From a bacterium (lineage in GTDB: Bacteria > Patescibacteriota > Minisyncoccia > Ryanbacterales > GWA2-47-10b), in contig JAQBTR010000001.1 in the NCBI GenBank assembly GCA_027624915.1, forward strand, positions 1 through 35,608: a stretch of DNA of 35,608 nucleotides, given 5' to 3'. Position numbers and translations under genes: made by a program. Below, one piece after another: positions 8,042 to 16,764 of the stretch (its first letter is position 1; each line of letters begins with the position of its first letter). The notes beneath the pieces are model-generated. The model was not told the DNA's origin. It saw only the letters and a program-made list of their open reading frames with translations, and made no database searches.

Positions 8042-8067
8042 AAAAAATCCCCGAAAGGGGATTTTTT
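8042..8067. terminator. Bidirectional intrinsic terminator
   Basis: AAAAAATCCCC GAAA GGGGATTTTTT: a 4-bp GC core extended by A-T pairs with a GAAA tetraloop. It works in either direction and separates the gpmI unit from the converging nusA-clpP operon. Confidence 0.9.
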
Positions 8068-8070
8068 GTT

Positions 8071-8096
8071 TTGCTACGTAGCATGCTACGTAGCAA
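8071..8096. repeat. 26-bp perfect palindrome
   Basis: The half-site TTGCTACGTAGCA is followed by its exact reverse complement with no spacer. It also contains two direct copies of GCTACGTAGC, itself a palindrome. It lies between the terminator and the end of the minus-strand operon. Confidence 0.9.
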
Positions 8097-8101
8097 CCCT
8101 G

Positions 8102-8419
8102 TCATTCTTTATCTAGTCGTCTACCAAGCCACTTAAAAAAGAAAGTAAATAGAATTGGTACAAATGCAACTACAATAAAGTTTCTTATCATCTCGTAAGA
8201 ACCATGATAGAGTTTCCAGTCGGTAAGGAGGGAACATGTTGGGCGGAGAGCTTCGAAAGCCTCTTTTGGCTCCACTCCAAACAATGGACCAAAAAGTGCA
8301 GAGAGTTGCCAAGCTGCATAAATCGCCCACTGACAGAGAGCCCAGGGGAGTATAAAAAATACAGCGACAATCTAGATGATGGATTTCGCTGTGAATTTTT
8401 TAGTAAAATATAGCTTCAT
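8102..8419 (-). pseudogene. Small two-helix membrane protein interrupted by an in-frame TAG
   Basis: From ATG 8419 the frame reads [15 protein letters not shown], then TAG at 8374-8372 (codon 16), then continues open to TGA at 8104-8102: IVAVFFILPWALCQWAIYAAW (a hydrophobic helix), a central loop with FGVEPKEAFEALRP, and a second helix (NFIVVAFVPILFTFFFKWLG) with a charged end. The start overlaps the clpP stop as TGATG, a typical coupled junction, and the frame on both sides makes a sensible small membrane protein. So this is most simply a 105-residue gene with a nonsense mutation or sequencing error. Restart at ATT after the TAG or amber read-through are alternatives; TAG ends other genes here. 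No family is recognised. Confidence 0.65.
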
Positions 8420-9000
8420 CATTTCTTGTTGCTCACTACTTTATCTATGAGTCCATATTTTTGTGCCTCATCTGCACTCATGAAGTAGTCGCGGTCGGTA
8501 TCTTTTTCGATTCGTGAGGATGATTGCCCTGTGTGTTTTGAAAGGATTTTATTAAGACGCTCTTTCATTTTTAAAATATGTTTTGCGGTGATTTCGATTT
8601 CAGTTGCCTGACCTTCAACACCACCCATTACTTGGTGAATCATCATCTCGGCGTTTGGAAGAGAATATCTCTTGCCTTTTTTACCGGCTGCAAGAAGTAC
8701 AGCACCGGCTGACGCCGCAACACCAACACAAATTGTTGCGATGTCTGGCTTTACGTGTTGCATGGTGTCATAGATGGCGAGCGCTGCGGTCACCGAGCCA
8801 CCTGGTGAATTAATATAAAAGCTTATATCTTCCTTTGGGTTTTGGAGCTCAAGAAATAAGAGTTGAGCAACGATTGCGTTTGCCACCTGGTCATTAATTG
8901 GTCCACCCAAGAAAATGATTCGGTCCTTAAGTAAGCGCGAATAGATATCATATACACGCTCTCCATTTCCCGATTTTTCTATAACTGTTGGGATAATCAT
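8419..9000 (-). CDS. clpP: ATP-dependent Clp protease proteolytic subunit
   Basis: A 193-aa serine peptidase that forms the two-ring degradation chamber used with Clp ATPases. The triad is visible: S97 in [13 protein letters not shown]122 in [11 protein letters not shown] and D171 in [12 protein letters not shown]. The [10 protein letters not shown] oxyanion region is intact and there is almost no propeptide. It lies 15 nt after tig without an obvious Shine-Dalgarno sequence, in the nusA-hppA-tig-clpP operon; the tig-clpP pairing is common in bacteria. Its stop overlaps the start of the broken membrane gene. Confidence 0.97.
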   Translation of the reverse strand: MIIPTVIEKSGNGERVYDIYSRLLKDRIIFLGGPINDQVANAIVAQLLFLELQNPKEDISFYINSPGGSVTAALAIYDTMQHVKPDIATICVGVAASAGAVLLAAGKKGKRYSLPNAEMMIHQVMGGVEGQATEIEITAKHILKMKERLNKILSKHTGQSSSRIEKDTDRDYFMSADEAQKYGLIDKVVSNKK

Positions 9001-9015
9001 ATGTTTTTTTTGAGT

Positions 9016-10032
9016 TTATTTTATATTTCCTAGATATATGAGAGTCTTCTCATTAGTAAGCACACTTTTAGCATAGTCACGCACACGTCCTTGGTCAATA
9101 TTCTTTCGATCCTCTTCAGTATAGGGATGTAGAACGACTTGGGCGCGCTCCTCAATTTCTTCTTGTGTCGGTACAAGATTCTCTTTTTCCGCAATGTGAT
9201 GAAGTGAGAGACCAACACGAATTCGTTTGATAGCGTCTTCCTCCCATCCATCTCGTACCTCTTCCTCGGTCTTTTTCATGTGCTTGAGATATTCATCCCA
9301 CTTAAGACCCATACCCTGAATATTCCCTTTTAGGTCATGAAGCATTTTTTCTTTTTCCATATCGATCATCATGCGAGGAACCTCAACTTTTGCTTTTTCA
9401 GCAATCGCCGTGATGAGTTTTCCTTTGTGATCGTCCTCTGCTTTTTGAATTTTTTCAGTCTTAATGCCTTCACGAATATTTTGCTTAAGCGCTTCTACCG
9501 TTTGGAAGTCACCCATTGTTTTTGCAAACTCATCATTTAGTTCTGGTGGTTCCTCGCCCTCTTTTGTTCGTGAGCGCTTAATGTATGCAAGAGTATCTTC
9601 AACTTCTTTGTCCTCAACCTCTACTTTAGGAGTTTCTTTTTTGTTGTTTATTTCCTTTGCGATTGATTCGTAATCTGGCAATTCTAATTCTGGGAAGACC
9701 GCAACAAGAGCTTTCCATTCGAGGTCATTACCACGAGCCATTTTAACTATATGAAATTCTGCAGGACCAATGGCTGCGATTTTTTGTTCTTCTAATACTT
9801 TTGGCCACACCTCTTGAAGAGCGGCTTCAGCTGCTTTTTGTAACAAGTCGTTTTCACCAGTCCTTTCTATGACAATTTTCTCGGGAACTTTACCTTTTCG
9901 AAAACCATCTGCTTCAAAGTTTGTAACAAGCTTGGTTGTTACCTTTACGATGCGTGCATCAAAGTCACAAGCTGGTATTGTACCAGTGATTTCTACTCGT
10001 CCGTCGGGCCGTTTTGTTACGTTAGTGTTCAT
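9016..10032 (-). CDS. tig: Trigger factor lacking the PPIase domain
   Basis: A ribosome-bound chaperone that shields nascent chains. The N-terminal ribosome-binding domain (1-115) carries the signature GFRKGKVP (residues 43-50), and the helical C-terminal arms span about 170-338 (DEFAKTMGDFQTVEALKQNI onward). At 338 aa it is roughly 100 aa shorter than the usual 430-450: the sequence runs from ELELPDYE through a short linker (VEVEDKEVEDTLAYIKR...EEPPELNDEF) with no FKBP-type domain between. This is a clean domain loss. The start overlaps the hppA stop (TAATG). Confidence 0.93.
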   Translation of the reverse strand: MNTNVTKRPDGRVEITGTIPACDFDARIVKVTTKLVTNFEADGFRKGKVPEKIVIERTGENDLLQKAAEAALQEVWPKVLEEQKIAAIGPAEFHIVKMARGNDLEWKALVAVFPELELPDYESIAKEINNKKETPKVEVEDKEVEDTLAYIKRSRTKEGEEPPELNDEFAKTMGDFQTVEALKQNIREGIKTEKIQKAEDDHKGKLITAIAEKAKVEVPRMMIDMEKEKMLHDLKGNIQGMGLKWDEYLKHMKKTEEEVRDGWEEDAIKRIRVGLSLHHIAEKENLVPTQEEIEERAQVVLHPYTEEDRKNIDQGRVRDYAKSVLTNEKTLIYLGNIK

Positions 10033-12005
10033 TATGCAAGAAGCGAAAGCATGAGGAGGGCTACAATATTTACGACTTTAATCATTGGGTTAATGGCAGG
10101 ACCTGCTGTGTCTTTGTAGGGGTCGCCAACTGTGTCTCCGGTGATTGCGGCCTGATGTGATAGAGAACCCTTGCCACCAAAGTTTCCGTCTTCAATGTAT
10201 TTCTTTGCGTTGTCCCATGCACCACCACCCGAAGTCATTGAGAGAGCAACGAAGAGTCCAGTGACGATTACACCTATCAAGAGTCCTCCAAGCGCTGAGA
10301 TCCCGAATACAAACCCAACCAAAAGTGTGACAACGATTGGTGTAAGCGCTGGAATAATCATTTGGCGAAGTGATGATTTGGTCACAATATCAACGGCGCG
10401 TGCATAGTCTGGCTTCGCGGTACCTTCTTTGAGCCCTTTGATTTCTGTCCATTGTCGTCGAACTTCTTCAACAACAGCGCTAGCCGCTTTTCCAACAGCG
10501 CGCATTGCCATTGAGGCAAATAAGTAAGGAAGTGATCCACCGATAAATAGTCCAACAAGAACTTTTGGATTGGTTAGGTCAAAACTAACAGCAAGTCCCA
10601 AGTGTTCTGCCTCTTGTACGAAGGATGCAAACAACACGAGAGCTGCGAGTCCGGCGGAAGCAATAGCAAATCCCTTGGTTACTGCCTTTGTTGTATTCCC
10701 AACTGCATCCAATGGATCCGTGTTGTTTCGAACAGACTCTGGCAATTTTGCCATTTCGGCAATTCCACCAGCGTTGTCAGTGATTGGTCCGAATGCGTCA
10801 ATCGTTACGATGATTCCGGATAGCGCAACCATGCTGACAGCAGCAATGGCGATACCGTATAAACCAGAAAGGGTGAATGCCGCAAGAATTCCCCCGACAA
10901 CAATGAGGATTGGCACGAAGGTTGATTCGAGTCCGACAGCAAGTCCCATGATTACGTTTGTTCCGTGTCCAGATTGACTTGCCTCGGCAATAGAACGAAC
11001 CGGACGGAAGTTTTGGCTTGTGTAATACTCGGTTACGATAACCATAAGAAGAGCTACAACGAGTCCTACAAGTGAAGCCCCGTAGAGTCGTGTAGAATCA
11101 GCAAATGACGAATCAGCAATATGAATAAAGAATATTGCAGAAAGTGCGAGAGAAACTAAAAGCCCTTTATAGAGACCCCACATGATATGCTTCTCGTTTT
11201 TGATTCGCGCAAAGAAGAATCCGATTATAGACGCTAAGAGGGCCGCACCACCGAGTCCTATGGGAAAAATTTCTTGAGCGGTATCTACTGCCAAAAGGAG
11301 TGCAGCTACAAGTGTAACAGCATATGTCTCAAAAAGGTCAGCTGCCATACCAGCCGTATCTCCAACATTATCTCCAACGTTGTCAGCAATTACTGCTGGG
11401 TTTCGTGGGTCATCTTCTGGGATTCCAAGTTCAATTTTTCCACATAGGTCAGCTCCTACGTCAGCACCTTTGGTGAAGATTCCGCCACCAAGACGGGCGA
11501 ATACAGAAATAAGTGAACCACCGAAACCAAGGCCAATAAGCCCAGCGGACGATCCGCCAGAGAAGTGCCAAAAGAGTGTTACTGCCAAAAGTGCGAGTCC
11601 AGCTACCAAGAATCCTGTTACTCCACCACCTCGTACTGCAACCAAGAAAGCCTCCTTGATTCCTTTTTTGGCAGCTTCCGTTGTTCGTACATTTGCAGTT
11701 ACTGCAGTCTGCATTCCGATAAACCCTGCAATCGCTGAAAACACAGCACCAATAACAAAACCAATAGCGATTAGTCTTCCAACTTCTGGAATAAATGAAA
11801 GCGCTATAGCGAGAACCACAGCAACAATACCAACAGTTTGATACTGTCTTTTTAGGTAGGCATACGATCCCTCCTGAATTGCCGAAGCAATTTCTTTCAT
11901 GCGGTCATCTCCGGCAGGAAGCTTTCCTACACTATATTTAAGCCAAAAACCAAATGCAATTCCGAGCCCAGACGCACCAAGTGAAAAAATGATAAGTGGA
12001 TCCAT
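10032..12005 (-). CDS. hppA: Membrane-bound proton-translocating pyrophosphatase
   Basis: A 657-aa multi-pass membrane enzyme that couples PPi hydrolysis to ion pumping. Substrate motifs: [14 protein letters not shown] (179-192), the acidic run [19 protein letters not shown] (198-216), [12 protein letters not shown] (403-413) and the C-terminal [19 protein letters not shown]440 in [13 protein letters not shown] marks the K+-independent H+-pumping class, where K+-dependent forms have Ala (established for the family). The start is ATG 12005, one base after the nusA stop and fitting the usual first helix; an upstream TTG extension would overlap nusA. It may recover energy from biosynthetic PPi in a lineage with little respiration. 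Confidence 0.96.
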   Translation of the reverse strand: MDPLIIFSLGASGLGIAFGFWLKYSVGKLPAGDDRMKEIASAIQEGSYAYLKRQYQTVGIVAVVLAIALSFIPEVGRLIAIGFVIGAVFSAIAGFIGMQTAVTANVRTTEAAKKGIKEAFLVAVRGGGVTGFLVAGLALLAVTLFWHFSGGSSAGLIGLGFGGSLISVFARLGGGIFTKGADVGADLCGKIELGIPEDDPRNPAVIADNVGDNVGDTAGMAADLFETYAVTLVAALLLAVDTAQEIFPIGLGGAALLASIIGFFFARIKNEKHIMWGLYKGLLVSLALSAIFFIHIADSSFADSTRLYGASLVGLVVALLMVIVTEYYTSQNFRPVRSIAEASQSGHGTNVIMGLAVGLESTFVPILIVVGGILAAFTLSGLYGIAIAAVSMVALSGIIVTIDAFGPITDNAGGIAEMAKLPESVRNNTDPLDAVGNTTKAVTKGFAIASAGLAALVLFASFVQEAEHLGLAVSFDLTNPKVLVGLFIGGSLPYLFASMAMRAVGKAASAVVEEVRRQWTEIKGLKEGTAKPDYARAVDIVTKSSLRQMIIPALTPIVVTLLVGFVFGISALGGLLIGVIVTGLFVALSMTSGGGAWDNAKKYIEDGNFGGKGSLSHQAAITGDTVGDPYKDTAGPAINPMIKVVNIVALLMLSLLA

Positions 12006-12006
12006 A

Positions 12007-13311
12007 CTATTTGTCTTTCTTTCCCGCCGAATCTTCCTCTGAAGATTTTGCGGATACATCGTTTAATTCTTCTTTTGACTCCTCCTTATCTGAGGTCTCT
12101 TCTGATGCGGTCGACACTTCGTCGGTTACCTTTTCTGTTGTCTCTTCCTCTTCTCCAGAGGCTGCTGATATTTCGTCTGCATCAGGATCTTTAGCCTTTC
12201 CATCTCGTGTTGAGATGTCTATTTTCCATCCGGTAAGTTTTGCGGCCAACCGTACGTTCTGGCCATTTCTACCAATTGCGAGAGAAAGCTGACCTTCGTC
12301 TACGAGGATGGTAGCCTTGCGCCCATCTTCGTCGAGTTCGACATCAAGAACTTTTGCAGGAGAGAGTGAATTTGAAAGAAATCGAATTGGATCATCTGAC
12401 CATTCGATAATGTCGATTTTTTCTCCGCCAAGCTCCGTGATAACGGTTCCTACTCGGATACCTTTTTGGCCGACGAGAGAGCCTACAGGGTCTATATTTT
12501 TATCTGTTGAGTAAACGGCTACCTTTGAACGGAGCCCCGCTTCTCGGGCGATGCCCTTTATCTGTACAATTTCTTGTCCAATCTCTGGAACTTCAATTTC
12601 AAAAAGTTTTTCTACAAATTTTGGATGCGAGCGAGATATATAGAGGCTTGGTGCTCGCTTCTCTTTTTCACTAATGAGCAAAAGTCCCTTAATTCGTTCA
12701 CCTACTCGATATCGTTCATGCTGTACCTGCTCATCTGCAGGAAGAAGGGCTGTGGTGCGTCCTAGGTCGAGAAAGATATTTCGTCCTTCAATTCTTTGAA
12801 CGATACCACTAACGATTCCACCCTCCTTCTCTTTAAACTCCTCGTAGATTGCCTCCCGTTCTGCTTCTCGAATTCGCTGGATTATAACTTGTTTTGCGGT
12901 TTGTGCCGCAATTCGTCCATAATCGGCATGAGTTTCTAGGGGAAACTCAAGTTCATCTCCAGGCTCCGCGTCTTTTTTAACTTTTTTTGCCTCATCAATC
13001 ATAAGGTGACGCTCTGGATTGAACCGAACACGATGAGGTTCATCCTCGTTTTCTGGCTCTGTTTCTCCCTCGGCACCCTCCTCATCATCTGGCTTAATCA
13101 TTGATTCGTCGAGGACTATTTTAATTTGGCGAAATATTGCCTTACCTGTTGCCAAATCAAATTCTGCGCGTACAATTTGTCCGCGCTCCCCATAATCACG
13201 CTTGTAGGCTGCCGCAAGTGCCATCTCGATGGTCTCAATGACACGTTCTTTGGAGATTCCCTTATCCTCTGCAAGCTCATCGAGCGTTGCGTTTACTATT
13301 TTTAAGTCCAT
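12007..13311 (-). CDS. nusA: Transcription termination/antitermination factor NusA
   Basis: A 434-aa RNA polymerase-binding factor controlling pausing, termination and antitermination. Order: N-terminal polymerase-binding domain (1-130) with an acidic insert at about 75-93; S1 domain (about 165-230, [21 protein letters not shown]); KH1 with GQKGIRV (281-287); KH2 with GRNGQNVR (347-354); a disordered Glu/Ser-rich tail from about 372. There are no C-terminal acidic repeats as in E. coli. It heads the operon but lacks the usual upstream rimP; instead a 220-nt leader precedes it. Confidence 0.96.
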   Translation of the reverse strand: MDLKIVNATLDELAEDKGISKERVIETIEMALAAAYKRDYGERGQIVRAEFDLATGKAIFRQIKIVLDESMIKPDDEEGAEGETEPENEDEPHRVRFNPERHLMIDEAKKVKKDAEPGDELEFPLETHADYGRIAAQTAKQVIIQRIREAEREAIYEEFKEKEGGIVSGIVQRIEGRNIFLDLGRTTALLPADEQVQHERYRVGERIKGLLLISEKEKRAPSLYISRSHPKFVEKLFEIEVPEIGQEIVQIKGIAREAGLRSKVAVYSTDKNIDPVGSLVGQKGIRVGTVITELGGEKIDIIEWSDDPIRFLSNSLSPAKVLDVELDEDGRKATILVDEGQLSLAIGRNGQNVRLAAKLTGWKIDISTRDGKAKDPDADEISAASGEEEETTEKVTDEVSTASEETSDKEESKEELNDVSAKSSEEDSAGKKDK

Positions 13312-13535
13312 AATAGTACTGGAGATTATTTTAAACCCTCATTCCGGTCAAAATACCCTGAATTTTGACTGTATTTTGCCAAAAATTTTTCAAAATATCT
13401 TTCAGATATTCTATTAAATTTTTTAATTGCATACAGCTCGAAACCAGAATATTTTGCCTCGAAAGCAGGCTTAAAAACAAGCTCTTAATAAAATTGGCCC
13501 GACCAGCGGTCCGACCTTCTCCTCTATGAGTAATG
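13312..13535 (-). other. Long, possibly structured leader of the nusA operon
   Basis: Between the promoter (13541-13570) and the nusA ATG lie about 220 transcribed bases. On the minus strand several short stems are visible in order: GGACC/GGTC, GCTT/AAGC, GCCT/AGGC, ATATTCT/AGAATAT and ATATCT/AGATAT. A spurious 81-codon frame crosses it but does not look like protein. No known riboswitch is recognised. Confidence 0.4.
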
Positions 13536-13540
13536 CCCAC

Positions 13541-13570
13541 AGTATAAGGGCCATGTGGCCTTTTTGTCAA
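13541..13570 (-). promoter_or_regulatory. Promoter of the nusA-hppA-tig-clpP operon
   Basis: Minus-strand consensus TTGACA (13570-13565), an 18-bp spacer and TATACT (13546-13541). The spacer holds the palindromic stretch GGCCACATGGCC. It lies back-to-back with the histidine kinase -10. Confidence 0.8.
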
Positions 13571-13583
13571 GGCCACAAGCGTC

Positions 13584-13589
13584 TATAAT
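13584..13589 (+). promoter_or_regulatory. -10 box of the histidine kinase gene
   Basis: Consensus TATAAT ending eight bases before ATG 13598, giving a leader of zero to two bases. No Shine-Dalgarno sequence is present and the -35 is weak. Confidence 0.6.
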
Positions 13590-13597
13590 ATAGAGTA

Positions 13598-14590
13598 ATG
13601 GTGATTAGCTTAAAAAGTCTTAACATACTCGCGCAGTGTAAGCAGTACCGCGTTTCTATTTGGACCTGTCCACCCTTCCTATTTATAGTGATGGGAATCA
13701 TTAACATAGCGGGAATGATAGGGACGTCCTTTGTTGCACAGCGATTTTCTGAAGATCCTTCAGTCATCGTTCTTTCCGTATCAATGATGACCGTTTTCTT
13801 GTTCGTAGTAGGTAATTCGGTTGTATCTTCGTTCCAGAGATTAGCAGACGTGTCTCGGATGAAGTCAGAATTTGTAAATATTGTATCCCACCAGCTTCGC
13901 TCTCCTCTATCGGCCATCAAATGGCAACTCGAGATTATGCTTGAGCGGGTAAAGACTCTTACGGGTGAGGCCGCAGAGACTATCGGTACTATTCGAGATC
14001 AAAACGAACGAATGATCGCCCTTGTAAATGATCTTTTGGAGGTAAGTCGTATTGAAGATGATCGACTTATACTCCGCTCCATCTATATTAATATGGATGA
14101 TTTTTTGGGTCGGATAGTCAAGGAGTATGATCCGCTTGCTAAGCAAAAGGGATTATCAATGAAGTTTGATACCAAAGATGAACGTCCATGGGTGTTCGCA
14201 GACGAGAGCAAGTTGCGTTGGATTACAGAAAATCTTATAGATAATGCGACTCGCTATACAAAAGAGGGTGTTGTTACTATTCGTGTTCAGAAAGAGAAGG
14301 GCCATGTCAGAGTAGAAATAGAGGATAGCGGTATAGGCATACCAATAATGGATCAGGGACGTATTTTTACTAAGTTCTTTCGTTCTGATACCGCTGTTCG
14401 TTTGCGCGCAGAAGGTACTGGTTTGGGGCTCTATCTGGTAAAATCATTGGTAGAGGCGATGAGTGGTGAGGTAGGGTTTGCCTCGCTTGAAGGTAAAGGG
14501 TCGACGTTTTGGTTTTTGTTGCCGCTCGTGCGCAAGGGTACAGAAACTTCAAATACTAACGATAATAATGAACCAAAGAAAAATATATGA
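13598..14590 (+). CDS. Membrane sensor histidine kinase
   Basis: A 330-aa kinase with two N-terminal transmembrane helices (about 27-47 and 56-76) joined by a very short loop, so sensing is probably intramembrane or cytoplasmic. A HisKA dimerisation domain follows with phospho-acceptor H98 in VSHQLRSPLSAIKW, then a HATPase_c domain with N box ENLIDNATRYTKEG, G1 DSGIGI, F box FTKFFRSD and G2 GTGLGLYLVKSLVEA. All catalytic boxes are intact. It overlaps the response regulator by 4 nt and precedes pilB, so it may control pilus output, although the partner regulator has no DNA-binding domain. Confidence 0.93.
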   Translation: MVISLKSLNILAQCKQYRVSIWTCPPFLFIVMGIINIAGMIGTSFVAQRFSEDPSVIVLSVSMMTVFLFVVGNSVVSSFQRLADVSRMKSEFVNIVSHQLRSPLSAIKWQLEIMLERVKTLTGEAAETIGTIRDQNERMIALVNDLLEVSRIEDDRLILRSIYINMDDFLGRIVKEYDPLAKQKGLSMKFDTKDERPWVFADESKLRWITENLIDNATRYTKEGVVTIRVQKEKGHVRVEIEDSGIGIPIMDQGRIFTKFFRSDTAVRLRAEGTGLGLYLVKSLVEAMSGEVGFASLEGKGSTFWFLLPLVRKGTETSNTNDNNEPKKNI

Positions 14591-14949
14591 AAAAAATTCT
14601 AATTATTGAGGATGAATCGGCACTACAAGATGCTCTCAAAAAACTCTTTGAGGGGGAGGGGTATGAGGTACTGCAAGCATTTGATGGTGAGGAGGCTATG
14701 GGACTTATAAAAGAGAAGCCAGAAATTATTTTGTTAGACCTCGTTCTTCCAAAGAAGCATGGGTTCGATATATTAAAGGAAATAAAATCTGATTCGGAAC
14801 TTCAAAGTATACCAGTTTTGATTCTTACCAATCTCGAAGAAAGTACGGAGGTGATGAAGGCGATAGAGCTTGGAGCGCGAGGATATCTTGTTAAAGCTAA
14901 TTATGGCCTAAGGGAGGTTCTTAAAAAAGTACAGGATGTCATAGGATAG
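14587..14949 (+). CDS. Single-domain response regulator
   Basis: A 120-aa CheY-like receiver with no output domain. Phospho-acceptor D51 is in IILLDLVLP, the acidic pair is E8-D9 in IIEDES, and the switch residues are T81 (LILTN) and K103 (LVKAN). It is the cognate of the kinase just upstream (ATGA overlap). With no DNA-binding domain it should act by protein contact; lying 39 nt before pilB, the pilus motor is an attractive but unproven target. Confidence 0.93.
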   Translation: MKKILIIEDESALQDALKKLFEGEGYEVLQAFDGEEAMGLIKEKPEIILLDLVLPKKHGFDILKEIKSDSELQSIPVLILTNLEESTEVMKAIELGARGYLVKANYGLREVLKKVQDVIG

Positions 14950-14988
14950 GAGCAGGATGTTATTAATCATGCTCATAATAAGCAATTG

Positions 14989-16752
14989 ATGAGAATCGAG
15001 AAAAAACAGCTTAAAAACTTTCTTATCGACTCGGGACTCATATCAGAAAAAGATATAGATGCAGCCTTTAAAAAGGCTGACGATCTCCACCAACGCCCGG
15101 GCGATGTTTTGGTTTCAATGGGGAAAATCTCCCCTCAAGATTTGGGGAGGCTGTATGGCTATATTCTCGGGATTCCTTTTATTAATCTTGAGGGCGAAAA
15201 AGTTACACCAGAAGTCTTGCAGATTATTCCGGAGCCCGTTGCTAGATCTCACAATGTTGTTGCCTACAAAAAAACCGGAAAGGACCTTGAGGTAGCGATG
15301 CTTGACCCAGAAGACCTCGAGACTATTGAATTTATTAAGAAAAAATCAGGTCTTCACATAAAAGCTCGACTTACTAATGATACTTCGATGAGGTATCTTC
15401 TATCTCTTTATCAGAAGAGTCTTGAGGCAGAGTTTGGTGAGATTATTAAGGACGAGTCAGAACTTTTGGTTTCATCGAGCGAGATTTTAAAAGGCGCGGA
15501 GGGAGTCGTTGAAGGAGAGGAAGACCTAAGAAAAGTAGCAGAAGAGCTTCCTATTATTAAGATTGTTGACACTCTTATCAGGCACGCTATTTTGCAGAAA
15601 GCTTCCGATATCCATGTAGAGCCACTTGAAAATGAACTTATTGTACGATACCGAATTGATGGCATTTTGCATGATGCCATGGTTCTACCCAAGAAAATTG
15701 CATCAGCTGTTATAGCTCGTATTAAGGTCTTGTCAGGGCTCAAGTTAGACGAAAAACGCTTGCCACAGGACGGGCGATTTAAAGTTGAGACTTCCGAATA
15801 TAAGTTCTCAATGCGTGTTTCTGTTTTGCCAGTATATGATGGCGAGAAATGTGTTATGCGACTTTTGCCAGAAAACTCAAAGGGGTTTACTCTCGAAGTC
15901 CTTGGGTTTCATGGTCCTGCGTTAGAACAGCTTCATGAACACGTTAAGCGAAGCACCGGTATGATTTTGGCAACCGGCCCTACGGGTTCCGGTAAGACTA
16001 CCACTCTCTATACGCTTTTGGACTTGATTAATACTCCTGAAATAAACATCTCAACGGTTGAAGATCCTGTTGAGTATCGTATGCCACGTATTAATCAGAC
16101 CCAAGTGCGCCCAGATATTGGATTTACATTTGCCAATGGATTGAGGTCACTTTTGCGTCAGGACCCCGACGTAATAATGGTCGGTGAGATTCGTGACAAT
16201 GAGACGGCAACTTTGGCAATCAATGCTGCTCTCACGGGCCACCTTGTTGTATCTACTCTACATACCAACTCAGCCGGTGGTACGCTTCCTCGTTTGACAG
16301 ACCTTGATGTCGAGCCGTTTTTGATTGCTTCTACTGTAAACGTAATAATTGCGCAACGACTTGTACGAACACTCTACAAATCAAGAAAAGAACACAAATT
16401 AACCAAGGATGAAATTGCTTCCTTAGAAAAAGCAGTAAATGTGGAGCGTGTAATGGATTATTTGAGAAGGGAGAAGATTGTTCCACCCAAGGCCAAGCTC
16501 GAAGATGTTACTTTTTATCAGCCAGTACCTGACCAGGATTCGCCCGATGGGTACTCTGGGCGAATCGGTATACACGAAGTTATGGTTATTACTCCAACAG
16601 TTAAAGAATTGGTCATGAAAAATTCTAATGCTGATGAAATTGAGGACCAAGCAAAGAAAGACGGAATGATGACCATGCTTGAGGACGGTATTTTTAAGGC
16701 AGCTCAGGGCATAACTACAATAGAAGAGGTTCTCCGAGTGACCCAAGAGTAG
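14989..16752 (+). CDS. pilB: Type IV pilus assembly ATPase PilB/GspE
   Basis: A 587-aa hexameric ATPase that powers pilus extension. The N-terminal MshEN-like domain (1-145) is followed by the ATPase core with Walker A TGPTGSGKT (329-337), Asp box VEDPVEYR, Walker B DPDVIMVGEIRD (E400) and His box TGHLVVSTLHTN. The tetracysteine zinc module usual in PilB/GspE is replaced by a Cys-free stretch (RTLYKSRKEHKLT onward) before YSGRIGIHEVM. ATG 14989 is used; a TTG sits just before it. It is followed by pilC. Confidence 0.95.
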   Translation: MRIEKKQLKNFLIDSGLISEKDIDAAFKKADDLHQRPGDVLVSMGKISPQDLGRLYGYILGIPFINLEGEKVTPEVLQIIPEPVARSHNVVAYKKTGKDLEVAMLDPEDLETIEFIKKKSGLHIKARLTNDTSMRYLLSLYQKSLEAEFGEIIKDESELLVSSSEILKGAEGVVEGEEDLRKVAEELPIIKIVDTLIRHAILQKASDIHVEPLENELIVRYRIDGILHDAMVLPKKIASAVIARIKVLSGLKLDEKRLPQDGRFKVETSEYKFSMRVSVLPVYDGEKCVMRLLPENSKGFTLEVLGFHGPALEQLHEHVKRSTGMILATGPTGSGKTTTLYTLLDLINTPEINISTVEDPVEYRMPRINQTQVRPDIGFTFANGLRSLLRQDPDVIMVGEIRDNETATLAINAALTGHLVVSTLHTNSAGGTLPRLTDLDVEPFLIASTVNVIIAQRLVRTLYKSRKEHKLTKDEIASLEKAVNVERVMDYLRREKIVPPKAKLEDVTFYQPVPDQDSPDGYSGRIGIHEVMVITPTVKELVMKNSNADEIEDQAKKDGMMTMLEDGIFKAAQGITTIEEVLRVTQE

Positions 16753-16758
16753 TACAAT
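16753..16758 (+). promoter_or_regulatory. -10 box in front of pilC
   Basis: TACAAT ends exactly six bases before ATG 16765 and overlaps the end of the pilB stop codon region. This may be an internal leaderless promoter for pilC. Confidence 0.45.
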
Positions 16759-16764
16759 ACATAT

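Noticed and set aside
13331-13576. 81-aa minus-strand ORF upstream of nusA
   Set aside because: It begins upstream of the nusA promoter, spans promoter and leader, and has no protein-like pattern.
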